Positions 34,446 to 42,952 of a stretch of DNA of 64,000 nt are shown in pieces. Every line of letters begins with the position of its first letter. Position 1 is the stretch's first letter. Location: positions 162,810 through 226,809 of the forward strand of contig NZ_JABAIH010000009.1 in the NCBI RefSeq assembly GCF_012641395.1. The letters run 5' to 3'. This DNA comes from Rhizobium sp. P32RR-XVIII. GTDB lineage: Bacteria > Pseudomonadota > Alphaproteobacteria > Rhizobiales > Rhizobiaceae. Both the position numbers and the translations under genes were made by a program. The notes beneath the pieces were generated by a model, which searched no databases, had not been told where the DNA came from, and saw only the letters and a program-made list of their open reading frames with translations.

Positions 34446-36230
34446 TTAGCCGCTAAGTAACAGTTGCAAGCGCCGCAGATAGCTTTCCGCGGCTTTGTCG
34501 ATCCTCGCTGTCTCAGCCCTGGGAATGCCATTTCGTGCTCCCGTCCACAGGCCAATCTGGAAGGCGAGATAACAGGCTTCAAAGGCGGTGAGGAGATCAT
34601 CTCTCAAGTCACAATCTGCATGCTGCGAAACGATGTCCGCAAGGCGGTCGCGCTCAACCGCTGAAAGGTCAAATTCCACGCACGCGCCAGCGACGTCCCA
34701 AGCCACGTCCTGGCAACCGATCATGTCATGAGCGCAATTGTGATCAAGAGCATCGGTTTTCAGCAGCTGACCGGTTGCCGTGACCAGCCATTCCCACCTG
34801 TGAAGCCGATTGTCGCTATCGATGCGGCGCAATCGACGCACCAGTCGATCCGGATTGCCGATCAGCTGACGAAGCTTGCCCGCCGCTTCGCTATCACGGG
34901 CTTTCTCGACGTTGAAAACAGCCATATGGCATAGCTCATCGAGGGACGCGCCGCTGTTCGGGGCAGACATATGGCGGGCGCGGAAACCGAGATACCGGGC
35001 CAGCTGATCGATGATGTTCGATCTGTCCAGGTCAGCGGCATCCGCAGGCGTTCCTCTCACCCATCTTTCGACTGTAAATCCGTAGCATGCACCGACGATA
35101 TCGGGTGTGAATCCTGCCTCGTTAAGCAAGGTGCCTCTTCGCGCCTTGTTCGAACCCGCATCGGATAGGCCGGCAAATTTGATAAGCCAGGATTGGTCCC
35201 CAGCCCGCATGAGGAATTTGCGTTTCTCCATCTGGATATGGCTCGGCGGCCAATCGCCGGGCTTCGCATAGTGGATGCCACGCCAAACCCCACCCGATAG
35301 ATCCTGCCAAGAAACGCCTTCAACCCCCACAAGCTCGCTCACCCATGTCTGAAGGTTTCGCACTGGCTTCGGCGACCGGATGATGACATCGTCCATGCTG
35401 ACAACATATCTTGCTCGTTCTCTCCAGCGCTGGCGTTGGTCTGTACTCGCCCGCGGCCCCGGTTCCCCGGCGTGACTCGGGAAGAAATGAAGCCTGTGAG
35501 GTTTCACTCCATGCGCTTCCAACCAATCGGCGACACTCCCGAACGAGCTTCCGGATAGGCCCGGTCCTTCGTCTACGATGGCAAAATTGCTCTCCGGATC
35601 CGCGAGGATACGGCCGGAAAGCTCCGCCGTGACCTGCATGCGCCGCTGAAAGGGATGTCCAGTCGGCCGCAATGAAAAAGCTGGGCCCGAGCCCAAGGCG
35701 GCGGCGACCAGGGCAGCCAGGGTGACCCCGATGCTTCGAAGGCCGATGACAACCGTGTTAGATGTGAGTTGCGAGCTGAGAGCGGCTTGAAGGTAGCTTT
35801 CTGGATAAAGAGCGTAAAAGGCAAAACCTTCGGTCTCCTTCATCTGAACGGGTTCACCGCTGTCCAAGTGCTCAAGAAGGCTTTTCCAGGCATTCGCAAG
35901 CAGCAATTCTCCGCCGAAATTGTTTTGCCACGATTGCATGACGGCTTGAGCATGCGTCAGCAAGAGCCTCGCGCCGGCTTCCTGGACCTTCGACACATCA
36001 TCGGCCCCTTTCCTCTCGAACTCTTGATCGGCCAATCCCTGGACCAGCTCGCCCGTGGCGATGAAGGCTCTGACCAGCGCTGCATGGCGTCGCAATCCTG
36101 GCGGCATTCTTGTGCAAGCAACCATCGCAGCAGCAAGAGCGGCGCATACTGTCGCCGGTCGTTCAATGCGCCGGATATCGCCGTAGACCAGCATCGGACG
36201 GTTCTCCATCTCATTGCGAGCTCCTGACAT
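34446..36230 (-). CDS. PRTase-like plus kinase-like fusion protein, 594 aa
   Basis: Two domains can be seen. Residues about 130-270 resemble a phosphoribosyltransferase: VVIGLRSIGVTLAALVAAAL and then FAIVDEGPGLSGSSFGSVAD, in the position and form of the PRPP loop. Residues about 310-560 look like an aminoglycoside-phosphotransferase/kinase relative, with HNCAHDMIGCQDVAWDVAGA at the metal and catalytic site. The N-terminal 120 residues are helical. It is divergent from the inositol synthase gene. No known enzyme with this architecture comes to mind. The start is taken at 36230; a codon at 36209 behind AGGAG is as likely. Confidence 0.6.
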   Translation of the reverse strand: MSGARNEMENRPMLVYGDIRRIERPATVCAALAAAMVACTRMPPGLRRHAALVRAFIATGELVQGLADQEFERKGADDVSKVQEAGARLLLTHAQAVMQSWQNNFGGELLLANAWKSLLEHLDSGEPVQMKETEGFAFYALYPESYLQAALSSQLTSNTVVIGLRSIGVTLAALVAAALGSGPAFSLRPTGHPFQRRMQVTAELSGRILADPESNFAIVDEGPGLSGSSFGSVADWLEAHGVKPHRLHFFPSHAGEPGPRASTDQRQRWRERARYVVSMDDVIIRSPKPVRNLQTWVSELVGVEGVSWQDLSGGVWRGIHYAKPGDWPPSHIQMEKRKFLMRAGDQSWLIKFAGLSDAGSNKARRGTLLNEAGFTPDIVGACYGFTVERWVRGTPADAADLDRSNIIDQLARYLGFRARHMSAPNSGASLDELCHMAVFNVEKARDSEAAGKLRQLIGNPDRLVRRLRRIDSDNRLHRWEWLVTATGQLLKTDALDHNCAHDMIGCQDVAWDVAGACVEFDLSAVERDRLADIVSQHADCDLRDDLLTAFEACYLAFQIGLWTGARNGIPRAETARIDKAAESYLRRLQLLLSG

Positions 36231-36329
36231 GATCGTCGTTGGCGGTTCGCAGAATTAACCATCAGGTCTTTGGGAACAGATGACGCTGCAATCTGTTTGG
36301 GCAAGCATTGTAGATGCTTGGAGTATGAC

Positions 36330-37433
36330 ATGGGCTCGAGAGAAATTCGTGTCGGTCTGGTCGGGGTTGGTAATTGCGCGTCGTCGCTCGTCCAAGGATT
36401 GACCTATTACCGCGATGTACTGGGCAATGAACCGGTGCCCGGCCTGATGCATGTCGATCTTGGAGGTTACCATGTGAGGGACATCAAGATATCGGCCGCC
36501 TTTGATATCGCCGCCTCCAAGGTGGGCCGCGACGTGGCGGAAGCCATCTATGCCGAACCGAACAATACCGAGCGTTTTGCGGACATCGCTCCGACAGGGG
36601 TCGAAGTGAGGCGCGGCCCAACGCTGGACGGAATTGGCAAGTATCTGGAGGATATAGTCGAAGAGGCCCGCGAACCCGTCGCCGACGTGGCTAACATCCT
36701 TCGCGAAAACGAAACCGATGTGCTCGTATGTTACCTTCCCGTCGGTTCCGAAAAGGCTGCCAAGTGGTACGCGGAGCAAGCCCTCGATGCTGGTTGCGCC
36801 TTCATCAACTGCATTCCGGTCTTCATAGCTTCAACGGCTGAATGGCAACAGAAGTTCGCCGATCGCGGCCTTCCGATCATTGGCGACGATATCAAAAGCC
36901 AGGTGGGAGCAACAATCATCCACCGGGCGCTCGTAAATCTCTTCCGAGAACGCGGCGTCAGAGTCGATCGGACTTACCAGCTGAATTTCGGTGGCAACAC
37001 TGATTTCCTGAACATGCTGGAACGCGAACGGCTGGAGTCGAAGAAGATTTCAAAGACACAGGCCGTGACGAGCCAGCTTGATATTCCACTTGCCGCCAAC
37101 GACGTGCACGTCGGGCCCAGCGACTATGTCCCGTGGCTTGCAGACAGGAAGTTGGCCTATATCCGGGTCGAAGGCACGACCTTCGGTGGCGTACCCCTCA
37201 ATGCCGAACTCAAACTGGAAGTCTGGGACTCTCCCAACTCCGCCGGCGTGGTCATAGACGCGGTACGATGCGCCAAGCTGGCGCTCGATCGCGGCATCGG
37301 TGGTGTTCTGACCGGCCCTGCGAGCTACTTCATGAAATCTCCGCCTCAACAATTCACAGACCATGAGGCGCATCGCCGGACACAGGAATTCATCGACGAT
37401 CAGGAGGATATTCTGCGCGGAGCCGCGCAATGA
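36330..37433 (+). CDS. ino1: myo-Inositol-1-phosphate synthase, 367 aa
   Basis: Converts glucose 6-phosphate to 1L-myo-inositol 1-phosphate with NAD. It matches the short actinobacterial/archaeal-type enzymes: NAD-binding VGLVGVGNCASSLVQGLTYY, VLVCYLPVGSEKAAKWYAEQ, GDDIKSQVGATIIHRAL and LNFGGNTDFLNMLERERLESKKISKT, with catalytic lysines in the last part. The length (367) is right for this group. The ATG at 36330 follows GGAG. It overlaps the phosphatase gene by 4 nt. Inositol synthesis is uncommon in rhizobia, which usually degrade inositol, so this points to a dedicated product. Confidence 0.93.
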   Translation: MGSREIRVGLVGVGNCASSLVQGLTYYRDVLGNEPVPGLMHVDLGGYHVRDIKISAAFDIAASKVGRDVAEAIYAEPNNTERFADIAPTGVEVRRGPTLDGIGKYLEDIVEEAREPVADVANILRENETDVLVCYLPVGSEKAAKWYAEQALDAGCAFINCIPVFIASTAEWQQKFADRGLPIIGDDIKSQVGATIIHRALVNLFRERGVRVDRTYQLNFGGNTDFLNMLERERLESKKISKTQAVTSQLDIPLAANDVHVGPSDYVPWLADRKLAYIRVEGTTFGGVPLNAELKLEVWDSPNSAGVVIDAVRCAKLALDRGIGGVLTGPASYFMKSPPQQFTDHEAHRRTQEFIDDQEDILRGAAQ

Positions 37434-38029
37434 GCGCCACGTTTCTTTTGGTGCGCCATGCGGCACACGACAGTGTCGGAAGATTTCTGGCCGGCAGATG
37501 CGAGGGCGTTTCGCTCAGCGCTGCCGGCTTGGAGCAGGCTCGGCGTCTCGGAGAGCGAATGAGAGGCGAGGATCTAACCGCCATCTACACGAGTCCGCGG
37601 GATCGCACCCGGCAAACGGCCGAGGCAATCGCATCAGCGTCTGCCATCGGGCCACCGCAGATCACTGAAGCACTAGATGAGGTGAATTTCGGCAGCTGGT
37701 CGGGGCAGACATTCGAGGCGCTCGATGGGGATCCTCACTGGCGCCGATGGAACACCGTTCGCAGCCTCGTGCGCACGCCCGGGGGTGAAACGATGCTGGA
37801 CGTTCAGCGGCGAGTTCTGGAACTGATTGAAACCCTGACGAGCAGCGGGCATGGCCCCAGGATAGCTCTTGTTTCGCATGCGGATGTCATCAAGGCGGCA
37901 GTCTGCCATGTCCTTGGCCTTTCGGTCGACGCCTGGCCGAAATTCGACATCGCGCCGGCGTCCATCACCGTGGTTGTCGCTGGGGACTGGGGCGCTAAGG
38001 TCGTGACACTCAACGAAATCATCTCTTAG
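37430..38029 (+). CDS. Histidine phosphatase family protein, 199 aa
   Basis: A phosphoglycerate-mutase-like phosphatase. The catalytic histidine is in LVRHAAHD (the usual RHG has Ala for Gly here), with YTSPRDRTRQTAEAIA and the second-histidine motif IALVSHADVIKAAVCHVLGL, and the acid residue in DEVNFGSWSG. Coupled by a 4-nt overlap to the inositol phosphate synthase, it may serve as the inositol-1-phosphatase of this pathway, in place of the usual SuhB type. That role is inferred from position. Confidence 0.87.
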   Translation: MSATFLLVRHAAHDSVGRFLAGRCEGVSLSAAGLEQARRLGERMRGEDLTAIYTSPRDRTRQTAEAIASASAIGPPQITEALDEVNFGSWSGQTFEALDGDPHWRRWNTVRSLVRTPGGETMLDVQRRVLELIETLTSSGHGPRIALVSHADVIKAAVCHVLGLSVDAWPKFDIAPASITVVVAGDWGAKVVTLNEIIS

Positions 38030-38048
38030 AGCAGCGGGGGAAAAACAC

Positions 38049-38987
38049 ATGATCGAGGCCGCAATGATCTGGAACGAACCGAACAACAAATCTCATTGGG
38101 ATCCGGAAATCGACCCGGATTGGAGCCGCTTCGCTCAAATGGCTATTCTTGCGGCCGACGCGATCGCAACACGAAATCCGGCCCTCACAAAAGTCCTCGG
38201 CGGGTTATCTCCAATTGATCCCGGGTTCATGACGCGCATGAGAGATTACGGCGTGCTCGACCATGTCGATGCCGTGGCAATCCACGGCTTTCCGCTTGAT
38301 TGGAACCTGTGGCAGATTCACGAATGGCCCCAGAAGATCGATGCAATTCGAGGTGTTACCGATCTCCCGATCTGGGTCACTGAGGTCGGCGTGTCGACCT
38401 TCGGGGCAGAGGAAGTTCAGCTGTGGGGGCTAAAGCGAACGGCCGAATTGTTGAAAGGCAAAGTCGAGCGATGCCAATGGTACAGCCTCTACGATCTTCC
38501 CAAAGCCTGGGAAGCAACAACACGACATCGCGAGGCGGAAGGCTCCTCCTATTATCGCCATTTCTATATGGGCCTTCTTCGCGAGGACGGTGCGCCAAAG
38601 CCCGCCCTCGATGAGTTCGCCCAACACACTCCCGAACTGGGTCTCGTGCAATGGTTCCGCTTCGAAGATCCGAGGCTTGACAATGCTGTCGCTTGGATGA
38701 AGCGCCTTGGTGTCAAATCTGTTCGCACCGGCTTGTCGTGGGCTGACCGCTTTCGTCCGAATGCGCTGGACTGGTTTGACAGGCAGATGCGTGCTCTCGA
38801 AGATTTTGACGTGACGGCGACATTCTGTTTTACACCCGAACATCGGGGTATAGCGCCACACCACACGAGCCCCCCCTTGGTCCCGGAGGAGTTCGCCCAA
38901 TTCTGCGATGAGATGGTCGCGCGATATGCGCCGCAACGGGATAGCCGTTCCGCGTCGCCCGGACTGCAATCAGCTCGGCCTATCTGA
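38049..38987 (+). CDS. Beta-xylosidase-like glycoside hydrolase with permuted barrel order, 312 aa
   Basis: A clan-A (GH39-like) TIM-barrel enzyme. The acid/base glutamate sits at the very N-terminus in AMIWNEPNNKSHWDPE, normally after strand 4, and the nucleophile candidate in LPIWVTEVGVSTFGAEE. After residue 195 comes VQWFRFEDPRLDNAVAWMKR, SVRTGLSWADRF and EFAQFCDEMVARYAP, which read like strands 1-3 that usually precede the acid/base motif. So the chain looks circularly permuted. No signal peptide. It follows the phosphatase by 19 bp. Likely substrate: a xyloside or cyclitol glycoside. Confidence 0.7.
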   Translation: MIEAAMIWNEPNNKSHWDPEIDPDWSRFAQMAILAADAIATRNPALTKVLGGLSPIDPGFMTRMRDYGVLDHVDAVAIHGFPLDWNLWQIHEWPQKIDAIRGVTDLPIWVTEVGVSTFGAEEVQLWGLKRTAELLKGKVERCQWYSLYDLPKAWEATTRHREAEGSSYYRHFYMGLLREDGAPKPALDEFAQHTPELGLVQWFRFEDPRLDNAVAWMKRLGVKSVRTGLSWADRFRPNALDWFDRQMRALEDFDVTATFCFTPEHRGIAPHHTSPPLVPEEFAQFCDEMVARYAPQRDSRSASPGLQSARPI

Positions 38988-39455
38988 AACGCCAGTCTCC
39001 TGCCTTCGGCATCGAATAGACCCAGCCGATCCATCAGGCGACTGAGCCCCCCTGCGTGTGAGTGACGCCGTGGAAATGCGGCGGTTGCCTACAGTTATTC
39101 GCCCACCAGAGTCGGTGCCTCATCCTGCCAGGGAGAGAGGATTTAGCGTGCCTGTCGCCTTCGCAGGAGAGCGACTTCGGAACCGGAGCGGGCCTTCTGA
39201 ATTCACGCAAGTCAATCGATGGGTGAGACGAAGCTGGGTTCGGCTAATGTATCGTCATGGAACGAGTGCTCTACGGCGGTGTCCCGCTAGTTCGACAATA
39301 GCGCTAGCGTCATCCCATCATTTGGTTCTCATCTAAAAAACGGAGCTGAACCTCGATCGTTGACCTAGTGACCGTCACCGCGTTCAATTTGGCTTCAGCC
39401 TTGCGCCACGGGGGGGTGTCACATCGGAAGTTTGCTTTGGCCATGCATCAGTAAA
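38988..39455. other. Intergenic stretch, no gene seen
   Basis: About 470 bp between the end of the sugar cluster and the DUF4142 gene. Open frames lack sites and family content. Confidence 0.4.
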
Positions 39456-39475
39456 CAGCCGCCTGGAGGCGGCTG
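39456..39475 (-). terminator. Rho-independent terminator of the DUF4142 gene
   Basis: 8-bp GC arms (CAGCCGCC and complement) with a 4-nt loop, followed on the minus strand by TTTA and on the plus strand by ATTTTG; it may work both ways. It lies 29 nt past the DUF4142 stop. Confidence 0.7.
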
Positions 39476-39504
39476 ATTTTGTGATTGTCAAAGGTGAAGC
39501 ATCT

Positions 39505-40035
39505 TCATTTCTTTTCCAGATCCTCGGCCATCTGGAGGTGATGTTCCAGTGCGGGAACGGTCTTTGCGGCCCAGGCTTTCAAATCCGGGTTGTCGCCTTC
39601 ATTCCCGTAACGCTTGAAGACGTCGACAGCATCCTCGTGCGCGTCGACCTGATCGTCGTGATATTGCTCCGTGAAATCTGCTCCCTCAAGTTTCTTGAGC
39701 TTGTTAAGGGTTTCCTGCTGACCGTCCGACATAGCAGTAGCTGGCATTGCCTTTACTTTGCCACTGTCGATAAGTCGCTTCAGCTCGGCTGTCGTCTTCT
39801 GGTGATCCTGAACCATTTGCTGAGCAAACGCCTTCGTGGCTTCATCCGCTCGCTCGAGCGCGAGTTTGCTCGACTCGATCTCGAACATGTCACTCATCGA
39901 GACTTCTTTGACGAAGTCCTCAGTCTTGGGAGGGATTGCCAGCGCCGAATTGACGCCAGATTTTTCCGCCGCAGACTGCGCCAAGGCAGATGTTGCCACC
40001 ATAAGACCGGCGGCCATCAAAACAATCGATCGCAT
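39505..40035 (-). CDS. Exported DUF4142 (ferritin-like) protein, 176 aa
   Basis: A signal peptide (MRSIVLMAAGLMVATSALAQ) leads to a helical bundle of the DUF4142 family: FVKEVSMSDMFEIESSKLAL, then AKAFAQQMVQDHQKTTAELK near the middle and EQYHDDQVDAHEDAVDVFKR. The E/H positions recall ferritin-like proteins and a periplasmic stress role is likely. The ATG at 40035 begins the signal peptide and follows AAGGAGAAG. The promoter at 40063-40087 fits this start. Confidence 0.85.
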   Translation of the reverse strand: MRSIVLMAAGLMVATSALAQSAAEKSGVNSALAIPPKTEDFVKEVSMSDMFEIESSKLALERADEATKAFAQQMVQDHQKTTAELKRLIDSGKVKAMPATAMSDGQQETLNKLKKLEGADFTEQYHDDQVDAHEDAVDVFKRYGNEGDNPDLKAWAAKTVPALEHHLQMAEDLEKK

Positions 40036-40062
40036 CGGGCTTCTCCTTTGTGCAGCCATTCG

Positions 40063-40087
40063 AACAAAGAACCCGGGAACTTGTTCC
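40063..40087 (-). promoter_or_regulatory. EcfG-type promoter for the DUF4142 gene
   Basis: Minus strand GGAAC (40083-40087), 16-nt spacer, TGTT (40063-40066). Confidence 0.65.
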
Positions 40088-40769
40088 TACAGCTTCAGGG
40101 AAGTCTCGGATTGAACGGGCTGGTGGATATCAGCCCGCGCTATCCTTGCCGATCATTGTAATAGGCAGCTCAGCGCCCCCAATCAGGCCACAGGAACTCC
40201 TGTGCGGCAAAAGGAAATCCGGCCTGCTGCGATGACCATATGCCTTGTCTCTTTCAGCGGGGAAGCAAATCCTCCGGCGGTGATGGAGATATTGAGGACC
40301 ATGATTCCCGGTTTGGGAATCTGCGAAAGCCCGGCTGTCGCCGGGCTTTCTTGCGGACCCTGGCGTAGCTTAATTGCGGCGGAAGGGAGAGCAGCAATGC
40401 AGCTCATCGACACTCTTATAATCGATGGCGCCATGACGGTCAGAGGAGAAGGGCCGCGAGCTCGTCTCCTTGCACATGAGTGACTGACGACACCCTGATG
40501 GTGACGAAGCCATCCATCGCAGGAGATCATGGTTCAGCTCACGGAGACGGGAGCGATCCAGAGGAAGATCTATCTAGCATGCCTGCCACGAGCTTCCACG
40601 CAATTAAATGCCACGTGGAGCAGCTCGCGTGCCGCGCCGGGGCGCGGCATTGATGATCGCGCAGGGAGAGTATGCAAGTTCAAATCGCTCGATCAATGAG
40701 TTCCCCTTAGGATGCTTCGTGATCAGAAAGGGCCGCAGGGAGAGGTTCCACAAACCATATCACCGAAGA
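40088..40769. other. Intergenic region between divergent stress transcripts
   Basis: About 680 bp without a supported gene. It holds the double hairpin at 40302-40350. The long in-frame extension of the next gene (back to 40608) lies upstream of its promoter and is not coding. Confidence 0.4.
40302..40350 (+). ncRNA. Candidate small-RNA 3' end: two consecutive hairpins
   Basis: GATTCCC with its complement (5-nt loop), 3 nt on an 11-bp GAAAGCCCGGC hairpin with a 4-nt loop, then CTTGC. No gene ends here on either strand, so the paired hairpins could be the end of an untranslated RNA from about 40220 on. No clear promoter was found, and it may equally be a plain terminator. Confidence 0.3.
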
Positions 40770-40794
40770 GGAACAAACCATCCAGTCGATAGTT
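40770..40794 (+). promoter_or_regulatory. EcfG-type promoter for the DUF883-like/holin/DUF3618 operon
   Basis: GGAAC (40770-40774), 16-nt spacer, AGTT (40791-40794). It puts the start of the first gene at 40839 and not further upstream. Confidence 0.65.
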
Positions 40795-40838
40795 CGCGGG
40801 ATATGGCAGCCGCCGTTAACCATGCATGGGAGGATTCA

Positions 40839-41405
40839 ATGTCAAACGAGTTTTCGGAAAGCGAGGTGGCGCCCTTGCGCCAGTCGCCACCACAAAGCGG
40901 AGAGCCCAATCCATCGACGACGAGCCCAGCGCAGTTGAGCGATCTTAAAGACAAGATCGCCGAGGACCTGAGCGGCGCACGCGACACCATCAAGGAGGGC
41001 GCCGAGGCCGCGGTCGTCAAGGCGAAGGAGGCCGTCTCCGAGCAGACAAATTTTGCTGCCCGTCAGGTCGGCGGCATCGCAACCGCCCTTCAGAAGGTTG
41101 GCTTGGAGCTCGAAAAATCCGATCAATCCGAGGTCGGTCGATACGCCAGGCAGATCGGGAGTAGCGTGCAAAGTTTTGCAAAGCAGATGGAGGGACGCGA
41201 CCTCGGCGAAGTAGCAACCATGGCCGAAGACTTCGGACGCAAGCAGCCACTAGCCTTTCTTGGAATCGCGGCATTGGCAGGGCTTGCGGCCAGCCGCTTT
41301 CTAACGGCCTCGGCAAGTCGACCGGCGAAGGCAAGCTCGCGACAGGAGAATACGGGTATTCAATCCGATTTTTCCACGAAGAGCGGAGGGCCTGCAAATG
41401 GTTAA
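40839..41405 (+). CDS. DUF883/nutrient-deprivation-induced-type protein, 188 aa
   Basis: Helical, with a long amphipathic stretch (LSDLKDKIAEDLSGARDTIK and on to AKEAVSEQTNFAARQVGGIA), then LAFLGIAALAGLAASRFL as a single membrane anchor near residue 145. It resembles the ElaB/DUF883-like proteins at the head of rhizobial stress operons that are named 'nutrient deprivation-induced'. GGGAGG precedes the ATG. It overlaps the holin-like gene by 8 nt. Confidence 0.75.
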   Translation: MSNEFSESEVAPLRQSPPQSGEPNPSTTSPAQLSDLKDKIAEDLSGARDTIKEGAEAAVVKAKEAVSEQTNFAARQVGGIATALQKVGLELEKSDQSEVGRYARQIGSSVQSFAKQMEGRDLGEVATMAEDFGRKQPLAFLGIAALAGLAASRFLTASASRPAKASSRQENTGIQSDFSTKSGGPANG

Positions 41406-41814
41406 ACCGACCGAAAACATCCCGCTCTCCGAACTCGTGAGCGGACTCGTGGCCGATCTGACGGGACTCCTACGCAAAGAAATCGACCTCGCCAAGACCG
41501 AAGCTTCTGAAAAACTCACACAGGCGCTGAGCGGCATCGAGGTTCTAATCGTTGGCGTGGTGCTCGCGATCGGCGCCGTCGGCGTCCTACTGAGTGCGCT
41601 TGTCGGCGGCCTTTCATCCTTTTTGGTCGGCCAAGGCATGACGCAGCCGAACGCCAGCGCGCTTGCCGCACTTGTTGTCGGCCTCATCATTGCCCTGATC
41701 GCCTGGGCGATGGTGTCACGAGGCTTGAGCGCACTGCGCGGAAGCAACTTGAAGCTTGATCGCACGACGACATCGCTGCGCCGCGACGTCGATGCCGTGA
41801 AGGAGAAGATCTGA
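41398..41814 (+). CDS. Phage-holin-family (DUF1469) membrane protein, 138 aa
   Basis: N-terminal SELVSGLVADLTGLLRKEID amphipathic helix, two membrane helices (about 50-72 and 85-108), then a coiled basic tail. Matches the 'phage holin family/DUF1469' proteins that accompany DUF883 and DUF3618 genes. The name does not imply lysis. It overlaps both neighbours (8 nt and TGATG). Confidence 0.85.
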   Translation: MVKPTENIPLSELVSGLVADLTGLLRKEIDLAKTEASEKLTQALSGIEVLIVGVVLAIGAVGVLLSALVGGLSSFLVGQGMTQPNASALAALVVGLIIALIAWAMVSRGLSALRGSNLKLDRTTTSLRRDVDAVKEKI

Positions 41815-42806
41815 TGGCCAACTCAATTGAAAAGACATCCTCCGATCTTCAGCGGGAGATCGACGCTGATCGGCAACGTATAGGAGATCGCATAGACGCC
41901 ATTCAGGAGCGAATGTCGCCGGGCCAGCTCATCGATGAAGTTCTGGTCTACGCGAAGAGCAGCGGTGGGGGCGAGTATGTCAGAAATCTCGGCCAGGCTT
42001 TGAAGGACAATCCCCTGCCGGTCGCGTTGATGGGCATTAGCCTCGCTTGGCTTATGGCAAAGCAGCAATATCCGTCTTCGTCTGCCGCCTCGTCGAGCGC
42101 TGGTTTGGATGAAGATGAAGACTATCCTCTTTATCAGGTGGAGGGACCGGTGCGGCGGATCGGCCCGCCGGAAACCGAAAACGGTGTCCGCTACAGCCAT
42201 TTCGCCGACACCTCAGGGAAACGCTTGAAAGCCATTACCGACGATGCCGGACGCCGCGCCGGGCATTTCATGGACGACGCGGGAAAGACGTATCGGGGCT
42301 TTGCGGATGCCACCGGGAGGCAGATCGTGCAGATCGTCGACGAGACGGGAGCGATGTTTGACGCCGCGTCGGGCTGGGCCTCAAAAACATGGGCTCAGGT
42401 CAAGGGCACCGCAAGCAATATCGGAACGCGCGCATCGGATGCTGCCAGCTCGATCTCGGAGAGCTCCACTTCGGCAGGAGCAAGCATGCAACAGCAGGCG
42501 AGCAAATTGAACGATGCCATTCTAACCCACTTCCGCGATCAACCCCTCGTTGGCGGCGCTCTCGCATTTGCAGTGGGCGCTGCGATCGGGGCGGCGTTGC
42601 CGCATACGGAAACCGAAGACGAGTATTTCGGCGAAGCCGCCGACGCGGCGAAAGACACGGTTGCCATCAAGGCGTCCTCGATGATGGATCAAGGAACGGA
42701 GATTGCATCTGACGTCTATAGCAAGACCGTTTCAGCCGCGTCCGACGTTCATGATGCTGCCAAGGCTGGAGTGGTCGAGGAGGCCGACGCGTTCAAATCG
42801 GGGTGA
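41814..42806 (+). CDS. DUF3618 protein, 330 aa
   Basis: The N-terminal DUF3618 block (LQREIDADRQRIGDRIDAIQ, then ERMSPGQLIDEVL) is followed by NPLPVALMGISLAWLMAKQQ, a weak membrane helix, a long polar middle with Ala/Ser/Asp repeats, a second Gly/Ala helix (GGALAFAVGAAIGAALPH, near 245) and an amphipathic tail. Family of unknown role, usually in the same operon as the two genes before it. It is the last gene of this operon here; YihY, its usual next neighbour, lies 3.3 kb on. Confidence 0.8.
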   Translation: MANSIEKTSSDLQREIDADRQRIGDRIDAIQERMSPGQLIDEVLVYAKSSGGGEYVRNLGQALKDNPLPVALMGISLAWLMAKQQYPSSSAASSSAGLDEDEDYPLYQVEGPVRRIGPPETENGVRYSHFADTSGKRLKAITDDAGRRAGHFMDDAGKTYRGFADATGRQIVQIVDETGAMFDAASGWASKTWAQVKGTASNIGTRASDAASSISESSTSAGASMQQQASKLNDAILTHFRDQPLVGGALAFAVGAAIGAALPHTETEDEYFGEAADAAKDTVAIKASSMMDQGTEIASDVYSKTVSAASDVHDAAKAGVVEEADAFKSG

Positions 42807-42880
42807 GCAAGCGGGACCTGCACTCCCCGGAAGAAGAGTTGCGAACGCAATAACATGCTATTAAAATGGAGCGTCGATGC
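42787..42880 (+). repeat. Duplicated junction, copy 1
   Basis: The end of the DUF3618 gene and the next 75 bp (AAATCGGGGTGAGCAAGCGG, then a patchy match with GCACTCC, AAGAA, CGCAAT and ATGGAG) are repeated at 46010-46110 directly before YihY. Confidence 0.6.
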
Positions 42881-42952
42881 CGATTGGTCGGCACATCAAA
42901 GCTCTCTGCTTATGCCTGCCGTATGCAACACTGCACGGGGTGATGATTGTGT

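Noticed and set aside
39481..40161. Long plus-strand open frame (226 codons) over the DUF4142 gene
   Set aside because: It is the antisense of a well-matched DUF4142 gene with signal peptide and promoter; the plus frame has no site and no family.
40608..40838. Upstream start for the DUF883-like gene
   Set aside because: The GGAAC-N16-AGTT promoter at 40770 lies inside the extension, so translation must begin at 40839.
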